Below, one piece after another: positions 31,193 through 43,554 of a DNA stretch of 64,000 nucleotides (position 1 is the stretch's first letter; each line of letters starts with the position of its first letter). The stretch lies in the NCBI GenBank assembly GCA_013146195.2, contig CM028377.1, forward strand, positions 35,345,632-35,409,631, in the 5' to 3' direction. This DNA comes from Codonopsis lanceolata. Its lineage: Eukaryota > Streptophyta > Magnoliopsida > Asterales > Campanulaceae. Both the position numbers and the translations under genes were made by a program. The notes beneath the pieces are model-generated. The model saw only the letters and a list, made by a program, of their open reading frames with translations, did not search any database and was not told where the DNA came from.

Positions 31193-32358
31193 ATTTGGTG
31201 GTTCATTGTCAGCAAGACGAATAAGTTCAATTGTTCTCTCTACTGACATGGGTTCAAGGTATGGTTTGAGTCGGTGACCATTAACTTTAAACATTTCGTT
31301 GGTCCTTGGGTTTTTAATATCAATTGCTCTATGAGGATAAATTCGGACTATAGTGAAAGGACCAGGCCATTTTGATTTCAATTTTCCGGGGAATAACCTG
31401 AGTCTAGAATTGAAGAGTAATACCTTTAATCCTGGACGAAACATTTTGTCGGCTAATCCCATATCATGCTATTTTTTTGTCTTTTCTTTATAAGTTTTGT
31501 CATTATTGTACGAATCTAACCTATGTTCTTCCAGTTCATTCAACTGGAACAGTCTTTCCTCACCGGCCAAAGTTAAGTCTAAGTTAAGTTCTTTGACAGC
31601 CCAATAGGATCTATGTTCAATTTCAACTGGTAAATGATAGGCCTTACCATACACCATTCGGTAAGGACTCATTCCTATTGGTGTCTTATATGTGGTTCGG
31701 TATGCCCACAAAGCATCATTAAGTTTAGACTGGCAATCTTTACGGTTTGGTCTAACAGTCTTCTCTAAAACTGCTTTTATCTGTCTGTTACTCACTTCCA
31801 CTTGGCCAGACGTCTGAGGATGATAAGGTGTAGCTAACTTGTGAGTTACACCATATTTTCTAAGGATTGGATTTAGCAATCTATTGGTGAAGTGTGTTCC
31901 TTGATCACTAATTATGGCCTTAGGTACTCCAAACTGAGCAAAGATATCTTCCACAAATTTAACAATAGTTTTTCCATCATTATTTTTAGTTCCAATAGCT
32001 TCTATTCATTTAGACACATATCAACGGCAACTAAAATATACGCACAATTATTAGAGACTGGAAAAGGACCCATAAAATCAATACCCCAAACATCAAAAAT
32101 TTCAACAACCATATTTATATGCAAGGGCATTTCATTCCTTTTGCCTATTCTACAGGTTCTTTGACATTTATCACAAGTTTTATAAAATATGTCACAATCT
32201 TTAAAAACAGAAGGCCAATATAATCCAGATTGTAGAATTTTTCTAGCGGTTTTATTACCACTAAAATGACCACCACAAGAGTATTCGTGACAAAATGTCA
32301 TAATACTTTGTTGATCTTGTTCTGGAACACATCTCATAATTATAGAGTCGGCAAACAT
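31187..32358 (-). pseudogene. Athila integrase of TE-6
   Basis: 32358-32002 holds the zinc-binding region (H..H around CGGHFSGNKT, then CDKCQRTC) and the first catalytic Asp (GIDFMGPFP). 31954-31469 holds the core with the second Asp (ISDQGTHF) and Glu ([12 protein letters not shown]). 31462-31187 is the C-terminal domain ([14 protein letters not shown]). Breaks near 31990 and 31465 are a frameshift and a stop. Compared with TE-2 it is the more complete copy of this domain. Confidence 0.88.
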
Positions 32359-32364
32359 TTTATA

Positions 32365-32921
32365 TTAATGAGGTTTTTCCCAAAAATAATTTTTTGCCTC
32401 TGTTAAAAATTTCTTTCTTTGATAGAAATCAAAGTCAGGATTTATGATGTTAGACACATAATAATTAACATAATCAGCATACCAAGGATCTAAATCTTTG
32501 ACTGCTAATAGTTGTTCATCGGGGAAGTCTTCATTTACAGGAATTTTATTATCAAGAAATTGACGTTCACGTAAGGGTGAAAATTCCAATCTAGACAAAT
32601 GGTCGGCTACGACATTTTTCATTCCCTTTTTATCTTTAATAGTAATGTCAAATTCTTGCAATAAGAGCATCCACCTTATGAGTCTACGTTTTGCCTCTTT
32701 CTTACTCAATAAATATTTTAGAGCTGCATGATTAGAAAATACTATAACTTTTGATCCTAACAAATATGGTCTAAATTTTTCTAATGCATACACAACTGCT
32801 AAAAATTCTTTTTCAGTTGTTGTACAATTAAGTTGTGCATCATTTAATGTCCTACTAGCATAATGAATTACATGTGATTTCGACCTTTGACCTCACACAA
32901 CTCCAATTGCAAAATCCGAAG
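32365..32921 (-). pseudogene. Athila RNase H of TE-6, 3' portion
   Basis: Begins just after the TE-7 insertion with SDFAIGVV (the first Asp lies at the junction). It continues KEFLAVVYAL (Glu) and SNHAALKYLL (the usual TDH is SNH), then a linker LVVADHLSRLE-like segment and the start of the integrase zinc region. One stop near 32893 and a frame break at 32360. Confidence 0.82.
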
Positions 32922-34174
32922 TGAGCAATGTATTTTATACGTCGATTTTGGGTACTTTTATAACTTAAATTGAATGATTCCACGAGGCTTTTGGCTACTG
33001 ATATGTGTTTTTCAGTTGTTTTATGAGTTTCAGGGTTTTAGGTGAATTTATATGAATTATAAGGCTTTTTGGTGAATATCCCAAGAAGGGGCCAAAGTGT
33101 CAATTGAAGAAGAAACGGCAAAGGTGCATTCTGATGACCTTGCGGCCGCAAGGTATTCTTACCTTGCCTCCACAAGGTAGGCAGTAAGTCCAGACATTCA
33201 GACCCGGATATTGAAGACCCTTGCGGATGCAAGGGGTAATGACCTTGCGGCCGCATGGTTGGTAGAACCGATTTTCTGAGGGTTTCAAGCCAGACTAAAA
33301 TTCCTAAACCCCCTACAACTCCATGGTATAAATAAAGGACGGTAGCCAGAGCTCAAGGACGGCCAGAAAGTAGTTTTCTAGACCTTTAGCATAGGATTTA
33401 GAGTGTATAACATAGTTTAGTTATTGTAATTATAGTTTTGAAGATCGATCGATGTATTCAATCATCTCCATGTATTGTTCATCTTCAAGGATGAACTAAA
33501 CATCCATTAATCTAGGAGTTGGGAGGGAACTTGTATCGAATCTATGCTTTAACCTATTTTTTTTCATTCAATTCTTGTTGATTGTGGTGATTATCAGTCC
33601 CTCTATTAATTCACTTTGAACAAATGAATGTAATCGTGAATAATAAAGGCCTAGAGGTGCGGATAACTGCATGATCAATGTGCATATGTCGTACACTAGC
33701 TCACCATCATGATAAATTGAACCTATCGATGCACGAGAGTGATAAGTTAGGGTCAGGTTCCATATATGACCTAAGTGACAGTTAGGATCATATGTTCTTG
33801 TGCCTAGGATATAGAATGGATGAATTATTTAGAGATGGAGATTGAACGTAATTCGATAGGCTATATTTATATTTTGTGAACGAACCCAAGAAATTGAATG
33901 ATAGTTTATCAAAATAAGTTATAGAGAAGATACAAGTGAAACACTAATCCTAGATTTCCCTCCACCATAAGATCTTCATAATCTGTGATTGTTGCTAATT
34001 TAGTTAGCACTAGATTAAAATCAATATAAAAACCCCTTAGTTTAATAATTTACTACCAATAATCGTGCTATTTGTGATCTTCTTGTCTCTGTGGTTCGAC
34101 CCTTGCTTCCCAAAACTATTCTACAATAGTCTTGTCCACTTGCAAGGAAAATAATTAAAATAAGACATCGATCA
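32922..34174 (+). mobile_element. TE-7: Athila solo LTR (1253 bp)
   Basis: Begins TGAGCAATGTATTTTATACG and ends GACATCGATCA. It is flanked by CGAAG at 32917-32921 and 34175-34179 and interrupts the TE-6 RNase H exactly within the codons for the conserved DASDF. It aligns along its length with the TE-2 3' LTR and contains the unoccupied hAT site (33584-33591). No internal region remains, hence a solo LTR. Confidence 0.93.
33137..33335 (+). promoter_or_regulatory. Palindrome pairs and TATA box in TE-7
   Basis: Palindromes at 33137-33154 (ACCTTGCGGCCGCAAGGT), 33161-33178, 33218-33235 and 33242-33259, with pair spacings of 24 bp. TATA box TATAAATAA at 33327-33335. Same order as at 7208-7396. Confidence 0.8.
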
Positions 34175-34179
34175 CGAAG

Positions 34180-34753
34180 CATCACACATGGTCTCAAAAA
34201 GGAAGAGACCAATCAAGGCCGGTTAAAATTGGGGCAATTGTCAATCTTTCCTTTAGTAAATTAAATGCGTTTAAGCATTCTTCATCAAAGATGAATTCGG
34301 TGTCTTTTGCCAATAGATTACATAGAGGTTTACTGATTTTTGAAAACTATTTTATAAATCTTCTATAAAACCTGCATGCCCTAGAAAACTTCTAACACCT
34401 TTGACAGAAGTTGGGGGCGGTAGTTGTGATATAACTTCGATTTTTGCCTTATCGACTTCAATTCCTTTATTAGACACAACATGACCTAAGACGATTCCAT
34501 GTTTAACCATGAAATGGCTTTTTTCCCAACTTAGGGTCAAGTTAGTTTCACAACATCTTTTCAAAACTGATGTAAGATTTTCTAGGCAATGATCAAAAGA
34601 ATTTCCAAATACTGAGAAATCATCCATGAATACTTCCACACAACTTTCCACTAAATCTGAAAATATAGAAATCATGAATCTTTGAAAAGTAGGTGGGGCA
34701 TTACAAAGTTCAAATGGCATTTTCCTAAATGCAAAGGTACCAAAGGGACATGT
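34180..34753 (-). pseudogene. Athila RT, second half, and start of RNase H (TE-6)
   Basis: 34753-34352 holds FGTFAFRKMPFELCNAPPTF, the catalytic FMDDFSVFG and FLGHAGF. After a frame break near 34350 the rest to 34180 encodes the connection and the first RNase H residues. The upstream half is at 56888-57130, separated by TE-8. Confidence 0.87.
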
Positions 34754-35810
34754 TGTAAGTCCAGAAGGCAACTTTTAAGGCTAGAGGGGGGGTGAATAGC
34801 CTTTTAAAAACTTCGAGGGTGGATTTGTAAAACTTGTAAAATGGGCAGCAGAAAACTAGTTTTATCAGTTAGCTGAAAATTGGTGAGCTGGGTGACACTT
34901 TGAAAGTGCTTAAGCTGAAGAAAGTTAGTCAGCTAGCTGACACAACTGTTTTCAAAGGAAGTTGGCTTTTAAAGTTGATCACTGAATATAGAGAGGAAAC
35001 TGAAATACAAATTAACTGAACAACTAAGCAAACAATTGTTGTTAACTGACTGGCACTTAAATAGTTGAAAAACTTCTTAAGTGTTGAGTCAGTTTGCAAG
35101 AATATGAGTTGTGGCTGATAGATCAGTTGAAGTGGTTCACAGATAAACTGCTACGTCCACTACCAAGTTGGTCAGACTTGGATTTTTGAAGTGCACTAAT
35201 TTTATTAAAAATCTATTTGATCTCTAATGGATCAGTGTACAACAAAAGACCAGTGTTTGTGGAGAATGATTGAGAAACAATCAAACTCGTGAGACAAACT
35301 GACTGATTTCAAAAGATATGAAGTAGAATCACTCGGTGTTTGCCTAAACAGTAACTAGAAGGAATTAATCAAAGAAGAGTATCTAGCTAATGTTTTTCTA
35401 AGAAGACTAAGTCACAGAGAAATTTCTTGAAAGTATAATGGCTTTAGACTTCTGTAAAATTGTCTTGTCTTCAAGAATGCTTCCAGTGGGTATTTATAGA
35501 TAATATTCAAGAGTAACCCGTTAGGAACACATTTTGAATTTGAAAATGTGTTTGGCAAATGCAAGATCTCAAAAGATCCTGTGAAATATTTTCTAGCAGA
35601 ATATCTACCAAAAACACAAAGTAAGAAAGTGTCAGTACAAGTATTTGATCAATCAAATAAGGAAAACAAACTGACACTAAAAACGTTAAGGTCAGCTGAA
35701 GTGAATAACTGACACAATAATTTACGAGCTGACCAAAGATAATTTAAATTCTTGGCTGACAATCAAGTGGAATGATTTTAAGCAAATCTAATTTTATGCA
35801 AGATTCAACA
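34754..35810 (-). repeat. 3' LTR of TE-8
   Basis: TGTAAGTCC...GATTCAACA on the plus strand. Carries the common copia LTR end box GGCTAGAGGGGGGGTGAATA near 34780-34800 and several GTCAGCT/GCTGAC words. Confidence 0.95.
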
Positions 35811-35824
35811 ATCTCCTCCTATTT
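35811..35824 (-). other. Polypurine tract of TE-8
   Basis: Minus strand AAATAGGAGGAGAT immediately before the 3' LTR. Confidence 0.8.
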
Positions 35825-36039
35825 GCTTAAAATCATTCACTTGAAAGCAGAAAGCCAAAAATGCTTAAGTTCCTGCAAAAGTGATGTTAGTACCGCAAGC
35901 AGATAATATATGAAGGAAGGTAGCTTAAAAGTTAAAAATACCAAATGTAAACTACAAGTAAAACGGGAGTTTTAAAGTTGTTCAGAGTTTAGAGAGAAAT
36001 GAGATATCCAGTTGGCTGATGTGGATCCTTCAGTTGTTC

Positions 36040-37734
36040 TTGTCTGCTTCAACTGATGGACCAACTTCAGCTTCTTTGTCAGTTTCAGCAGCTTCATTTT
36101 CCTTTACTTGTTCAGCTTGGTTTCCTTCTTCAGCTTCTGGTTCTGCTTGTGCTTCTAGTTCTTTGTTTGTGTCGATCCTTGGGCGATCGGGCATCGATTC
36201 GAGAGAATCTTGTTTTCGGCTAGGTAAGTATCAGCTCGTGCTTTCTGCTTCTTCTCCTCCTGAATGGTTTGAAGCAGTGTTGCTTCAGCATTAAAGGCTC
36301 GGTTGGCCCATTCTTGCTGGTAGAGCAAGATGGTCCTCCGATCATCCATATTGGCCAGCGAGGGCACCGGCAATGGCAGCTTGCACCTCGGTGGTGATGA
36401 TCTGGGTAAGGTTCGGAAGCAGAGAAGCTCCTTGCTGTTGAAGTGTAGCAAGCTGGTTGGTGTGGTGTGTGAAAGCTGACTTCATTTGCAGGGGTTGTAG
36501 GTTCGGGGGCAGGGGGCTGAGAGGGTCCTGGCTCATTAGAGAATAGCTGAAAAGTATGGATATCAGCATCCTCAGGGTCAGGAGGGAAAAAGACATCCAA
36601 GGGGTAGGCTGCGATTTGGGCTTCTGGCTCATGTATGGGTTCAGGTAGAGGCATGTCTTCAGGAAAGATAATTTTGGTGCCTGTAGGATGATGCAAAGCT
36701 TTGGAGACAATCTCCCTCTGTTTTCTGGCTTTCCTACAGGCCAGCTGAGAAGGGCTAAGAAAGGACTCATCCTCAGAGGTGGACTTGGAGGAATCAGATG
36801 ATGAGTCTATGGGGGATTGGCCAACAGATTGTGCAGAAGAGGAAGAATCAGAAGCATCTTCTGGAGAAACGTTTAGGTTGAGTAGGCTTGATGGTAGACA
36901 AAGGACTGACTGAAAGGGTGAGAGATGTGTGAAGGGATAGGTCACGTAGAACAAACAGAGGGGAGGCCTGGTTTGGATGAGAGGGTATGTCAGCTGTGGG
37001 AAGAGGGGAGAAGCAGCTGCAGTGTCAGCTGATGAGATAAGGATAGCAGCTGAGGCATCAGCTAAAGGGGCAGGTGCAACTGACACAGTGGGGAAAGGAG
37101 TAGGAGTGGTATCAGTCAATGGAGGAATGGGAATGGATGGAGTGACTGAAACAATTGATGCTGGAAGGGGTATGGCTAACACAAGTGGAGCAGAAGAGGG
37201 AGTGACTGACACAGGTAGGACTGATGGTAGAGTAACTGGCATGGGGATTAACTGTTGAGGAACTGGCACTGATATAGGTAGTGTAGGGAAAGTAACGGTA
37301 GCAGGAAGTATGGAAGATGAGGCATCAATAGTGGGACTGAAAGAGGGTAGAGAGATGGGTTGCAAAGTAGATGTTGAAATAGCTGTGGGCTCAGCTGAGG
37401 CTAAAACTGGTTAGGTTGTGGCTGACACAACAAAGGGAATTGGAGAAGGAGTGATATGAGGAACAATTGGAATGGACTCTGTAATCAATGGGGCTGGTTG
37501 ACTTGTCATTGCATCTGGACAGGCAGTGTTCATAGAAGCTCCTCCTGGCATGGAGGCCATCTGTTTGTGGAGTTCAATATAGGCTTGGTTTGCAGTGTTA
37601 ACTGCATCCTGGACATATATTCTTGCAGCTCTTTGGATCCTGGCTAATTTGGCTGGCTCAACTGAGGGTTGTTCCCAGTCCTGGTTTATGTCATCATCCT
37701 CAGGCAATGCAAGTCTGGCAACCAGGAAGGGGTC
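36040..37734 (-). pseudogene. TE-8 accessory frame, C-terminal part
   Basis: Downstream of pol in env position. From 37734 it continues the frame broken by TE-9. Stop at about 37411. Then 37365-36220 is rich in Pro, Ser, Thr, Val and Ala (low complexity), followed by an acidic Ser-rich piece (SPEDASDSSSS). The true frame shifts near 36460 and 36345, ending in a charged helix (NRAFNAEATLLQTIQEEKKQ) and a Glu-rich tail near 36040. I recognise no domain and no signal peptide or membrane segment. Function unknown. Confidence 0.65.
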
Positions 37735-40700
37735 TGTGACGACCCGACCCGGATCCCAAGACGAAATCCCAAGGTCGTGCCGCCGGAAAGCAAATAACCA
37801 CAAACAAGTAGCAAATAATGGGTAGGCCATAACGGCGATACACCGACAACTCAAAACACATGCGGAAGCACAATATAATATAACAGTGGCGCCCGAGCTA
37901 ACAAGCTCAAACTAAAACAACCAAAGAGATGATTAATCTCTTGGTCCAAAAATTCGACTCGCGTGCCGCAACATTGGGCACGTAGAACAAACTCCCTGTT
38001 ATGTAATTCAATAATAAGCATAATATAAACCAAGTCATCGGCGAAACTACGGCCGGAACCCAACATTAAACTAAGTCTAAGACTCTAGTCTAACGACTCG
38101 ACGGCTAAAAACATGCCGGAGTAAAAACATAATACTTTAACTAGCAATATAACATGCTAAAACATAATCACCAAATTTTACCAAGCGCGACTAAAACTAG
38201 TCGGCTACCAACAACTTAAGTACTAACAATTATAAGTACTAATACAAGTAAGCATATGGAGATATAACCATAAATATACATCAAGCATAACCACCACCGG
38301 TTGGCTACCAAAAGAATAAGCTAACATCATAAATACAACATTACAATCATATTAAGGTTTGCTACCCAAATCATGAAGTTTATATAACTTCATCTTCCCA
38401 ACGACCTCACCAAAAGCAAAATGAATCATCTAAGTAGCAACCTTTCCAAAAGAATTCCCTGCCAACGTAACCTCCTGATTTACTTGGATCCGCTCGCACG
38501 GCTCGGATCTAGGGAAAAACAACCAACAAATAAAAGTAAGTCACAATGACTTAGTAAGTTACTAACCATAACTTCCTACCATGGCATAATGCTCAATTAT
38601 AAAATATATCATGCTATCGTCATGAATTAACCTTATAATAAATCATGTTATGGCATTCATGCTCAACATTAAATAAATATGTTATCATTAGCGTATAACA
38701 TCTCATCATAAACCATGTCAAGGCATTTTAATCTTAACAATAATAGCTTATACCTTTGGCATAAAACAACATATAAACAATGTCCATGTGATAGCATATA
38801 TGCTTAACAACATTAATCAATATGTTATCTATTAAGTATAACATGTAAGAAACCAAAATAAACCTCATATCATATCCAATTCACTAAGCACGTTATTCAC
38901 TTAAGCACTTGTGAAACAATTCATATATATATAAGGGATATGATACCATTACCAAAATTCCTCCGCGCGTGTCGCTCCTGCAAAAACACGTGCAAAACCC
39001 TTATGTGCCCTCGATATCCCTCTCGTAGATATCGGCGTCCCGAGCGATCTCCGCTCGAGTTCCATAGTTATCAAAGTCATGTGTATTACTACAACTAAGA
39101 TAAACTACTTCCCCACCGTGGCCATCGATGGAGGGGTGTGTGCAAACCCGGCACGGCGATCCATCGCGATCACGAATCCCACAATTCGTGAAGACGATGT
39201 ATCGTCCCACCAAAGACTCAACAGACCGACGCCAGCTGGACTCAAAACCCAAGCACAAGTAATATATACTCATATGCTCAAAACAAGTAGGTAAACACTC
39301 TACTATCAAACTAGTCATGCAATTCATCCACAACTAGCATAAACATCATAATCCGAGAATCATATAAGCTCTCATAATCAAGTGTGCTTCACACACTTCA
39401 AAACTTCTTGGAGGCTCGACCTCCATGAATTCTACCCAAGATTCCGTAGGACTTAAAATTATAGTTCCTAGGATTCATACTAACCCAAAGGTTAACTCCG
39501 TTGAGTTCAATCTAAGTTTTTCCGAAAATTCAAGGAATAGAAGCTTAGGCTTCATCATCCCCCTAAGTTCATATCTATCGTCAAAACCATAAACCCAATG
39601 TTCCATAAACTCACATAAACCCCGCAAAACAATTAACAAGGTAACTTAGAACAATTTAGCCATCTTGGTTATAAATTTATTCAAGTCACCATATCAACCA
39701 TAATTTCCAATTCACGATTAATTCACACAATATGGTTTAATATGCTCTACTAAACATATAAAACATATTAATCATGCTCACATCAATAATTTTGCAAGCT
39801 AATCAAAATTAGGGCAAGACACCCTCCAAGCATCTCAACCAAACCAACATCAATCTACATGAACAATCAACATAATCAAGTTCAAAAGGCTAGTTAGAAC
39901 ATGAATTTCACATACTCATGGTCTCACATAGGTCAATCAAGTTCTATCATGAATTTGTAATCCTAGGGTTCATGCATCTTCTATAAACCCTAACAATGGC
40001 TTCCATTGACCTCAAATAGCACAATTGGTTTTTTCCCTAGGGTCAATGGAGCCTAAAAAGAAGAAGAAGAGAGGTAGAAACTTACTAATTTCGGCCCTTA
40101 CAAACTGAAATTTCGGATTCTTCGAGATGGGTGTTGTTCTCTTCAACCTACTCTTCAAAATCAAGGTGTAGCTTGGGGAAAGAAGGTCTCTACCAATGGC
40201 CACCAAGGAGGGACCCTTCAAGAGCCCTAGAATCTCCTCTCTCAAGCTCTCTCTCAAGTTTTCTGTTGGGTGTTTGCAGAAAACGCAAACTGAAGAGTTA
40301 TGTGCGGCTGTTTGAGGGAGAGAGTAATCGGTTTTGGGGTTTAAATAGGTGGGATTAATTCTCTTAATCAAGTCACTAATCAACCCCTAAAACTCTAATA
40401 GGTGTTTAGGATTAGTATTAGCTTAAGTAGATGGGTTTAGGATAGGTTTAGATTGGGTTTAATGGGTAAAAATTCGGACATAATACAAAAAGGGGCAAAA
40501 TCCCGTAAATCTGGATTTAGGACCTTGCGGTCGCTTGGAGGAGAAGTGATGCGACCGGATCACTTGCATTTTCAGCATTCTAGGTTTTCTGCTTTCCTTG
40601 CTCGGTCCCGGACTCTCCCGCGTGCATTCTCGAGTCCTTCCAAGCCAAAAATGGTCTACAATTCAACCCTAATGTCCTCCAATCTATAACCAAAGGAATC

Positions 40701-41086
40701 AAGTCTCAAACCTCATCAAAACATGGCCCAGAACTCAGGCAGAACTCTCCCGAACGACAACCGAAAAAGTCAAACGGAGAAGGGTTATCGCTAGAATCAA
40801 ACTAGCAACCAAACCGATGATGCAATTAGCATCTAACAAACATCCAAGGCATGTTAATGATGTTTTGAATGCCTTCTAACAAATATCCATGTGATTACAA
40901 CATAAAACACAAACCCGAGATTCAAGGCATCTCGCGAAAGAAAAATGCATACGTGCATCTCAAACGATGTCAATGATCATGCTATTGACTCTAAACATAT
41001 ACGGGAGCTAAATGAACATATTCATGATGATTATAAGCGTATGAATTCATGCATAACACAATCAAGCAACATTTCAGGGTTTTACA
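37735..41086 (-). mobile_element. TE-9: Tekay solo LTR (3352 bp)
   Basis: Plus strand TGTGACGACCCGACCCGG...GGGTTTTACA with duplication GGGTC (37730-37734 and 41087-41091), interrupting the TE-8 accessory frame. Similar in length and borders to the TE-4 LTR. Stem-loops at 39113-39190. A degenerate palindrome pair at 40522-40560 (ACCTTGCGGTCGCTTGGA, then TGATGCGACCGGATCA, cores 24 bp apart). TATTTAAA-type box on the minus strand near 40348-40340. Confidence 0.92.
39113..39190 (-). promoter_or_regulatory. Two conserved stem-loops in TE-9
   Basis: CCACCG-TGGCCAT-CGATGG (39113-39131, one mismatch) and CACGAAT-CCCACA-ATTCGTG (39171-39190, perfect). Confidence 0.75.
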
Positions 41087-42669
41087 GGGTCATTTGAGGG
41101 GAGAGCTAGTAGGTCATGAACTTTATTATAAATTGTCCAGGCTAAGTAGATAAGCTCATCCTGAACAAATCTATCATTTGAGAGATAGAATCTATTCCAG
41201 AGCAAAGGAAGAGGATCAAAATACTTGCCATAATTGGACACTAAGTCTTCCTGACTGAGATTAGGGGTGACAGAATATAACACATAAGGGCGTCGTTTCA
41301 GGTTGTGGTCAATGTACTTAATTGGGTTTACAGGGGGTTTTTCAGCTTTCTTCTCCTCATGGAAAGAATAAAGAAACTGAACGAAATAAGGCAGATGGTC
41401 TATAGGGAAGACCCAATTAGGAGGGATAGGAACTGGATTAGCCTGATAGTAGGAATGCCTAGGATGAAAGGTGGGATTCCTAATTGGTGGGAAAAACTTT
41501 ATTGGAGCAGTGTTTGGAGACCTAGGATTGGAGGGGGAGAGTTTGGAGCAGGATCAGTGGTAGGAGTAGGGGAGAAAGGAATAAAAGTACCTGGATTGAG
41601 TTCGGGATTTCTTCTTTGTCTCTTTGATGCAATGCTAGCAGCCAACGTCAGTCTCCTCCTTCTAGTATGCCTCCTATCAGGAACTTCAGCCTCTTGTATA
41701 TTAGTTGGCTGACCAATTTCAGTTGGAGGTGCATCTTCAGCTGGCTGACCTCGTGCTGACTGACCGGTTCTTGACTGACCTCTTGTTGGCTGAACACTTG
41801 GCTGATCAATTTCAGCTTGCTGACCATCATCAACTGGCTGACTAGATGACACAGCCGTAAGAGCTTGGGTCCTTGCTCTTCTAGATCTCCTGCTTGATTG
41901 AACTGGGGGTACTTCCTGACCAAATCTTCTTGATACACTTGCTCGCCTGATATCAGCTGCAACATACTTCTTGATCTTAACTGGTTCTATATCACCAACC
42001 TTAATGAGTAGATGTTGAAAAGTAGGAAGTGATCGGAGAAACTGATTTATAATCAGATGGTGGGTGAGTCTTAGGTTTCCAGTTGCCATATTTTCCTTGT
42101 ACTTGGCAATATTGACCTTTATACATTCCACCAAAACAGCTCCCCAGTTCATCTCGCAGTTTTCCACAATGCCTTCCATGAGAAACAGATGTGCCTCTGT
42201 TATCTTGTCATGCCCCTCGGATTTAATGATGAGGCACTTGTCCAACACCGTGGCAAGGGCATAGTGGAGTGGAGCAAAGTGATGCTTGTGCCTGTCAAAG
42301 GCAAGTTCCACTGGGACTTCTCCTCTCATAGTAATCCACCCATCTCGTTGGGTTTCGGCAGGAATGGTGTAGGTTGTAGAAGTGTCGTCTTAGAGGTTGG
42401 GAAAAGCAGCAGTGATGGTTTCTGAGTCAAAGACGATGGGAACTCCTCTGATATTACCAATAAGAGAAAATGGGTCGGCTGGGTTTTCCTCCATTCCCAT
42501 GAAAAATTCCTCAGTTAACTGGCAATTGAAGGTCCGAATGTTGAAGGAAAGAAGAGGCATTAACCCAGACGCAGTGACTAAATGGATGAGGTCAAGTCCT
42601 AGTGGTTCTTCATTCAGAGAAACGACATCTAGAAGACATTCAACTGCTGTGTTTGAAGCCATTTCCTGA
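41087..42669 (-). pseudogene. TE-8 accessory frame, N-terminal part
   Basis: Starts ATG 42669 (MASNTAVECLLDVVSL). One in-frame TAA at about 42390, then the same frame to 41499, then a frame change and reading on to the TE-9 border (YFDPLPLLWNRFYLSNDRF). Residues near 41950-41640 are basic and Gln/Pro-rich with SRRSRRAR and RRHTRRRRL, possible nuclear-localisation clusters. GTCAGCTG-type DNA words encode QPAD/QPTR-like peptides at 41740-41830. No known domain recognised. Confidence 0.7.
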
Positions 42670-43554
42670 AATAACAACAGATATGTTAAGAACTCAGATG
42701 AAAGAGAGAAAGAAAGAAGGAGTAGGAATAGAGAATACCAGAAAATCTAGGGTTAGGGTTTTTGAGAGTAGGGAGAGCTTTGAAGAAGAAGAGATTTTTA
42801 GAGAGAGAAAGATAAGTGAAAAGTGAAGTGAGTGTGTTTTAAATAGATAACAGATAGGTACGGACACTTATAAGAGATAGTGGGTTTTAAAAGTGAAGAT
42901 ATGGAGTGTAGTGATAAAGTACACAGAATTTTGGTTTTTGTGATAAAAATAGCAATTTATGACAGAGAGTTATTATCACAATGATGAGCCGTTTTTGTGA
43001 AAACACGTCATTTCAACCGCCAGAGTTAGTGGGATAGTGGAAAGGTTATTTTGGCTTTTCAAGAAAGCTTCGCGAGGTCCAAGAAAAATAAAAAGGCGGG
43101 AAATAAATGAGGATTTTTTAATAAATTTTAGAGTAAGTCTTAGCTGAGATACGATCAGCTTTGACTTAAGGCTCAGAGACTACCTGGACAGTGACTGTTA
43201 ATCACTGTGTTATCAGCTGATAAATATTGAATACAGATATGTCAGCTGAACAATTGTCAGCTAATAAATGTTAGCTGTATGTATGTCAGCTACTGGCTGA
43301 CATAATTTTGATTTGCAGTATGTTTTTAACCAGGAATGAGAGAAAAATTTTGTCAGCTGAAGGCTGTCAGCTGTGAAGTTTTGTTGCTTAAGAGCTTCAT
43401 GTGTCAGCTACTGGCTGACAAGACTTTTGCTATGCTTACTGGCTGACCATATAATATCAGCTGAAATAATTTGTCAGCTAGATAATTATTGACTGACAAA
43501 CTGAAGTATACCCTGCAAAGATTAGACAAACCAAAAATATCTTTCTATGACATA
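42670..43554 (-). other. TE-8 spacer between RNase H and accessory frame, packed with GTCAGC words
   Basis: Noncoding. At 43140-43500 there are roughly 15 copies of TCAGCTGA/GTCAGCT/GGCTGAC words, some as inverted pairs (GTCAGCTACTGGCTGAC twice, near 43287 and 43401). No gene seen. Confidence 0.75.
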
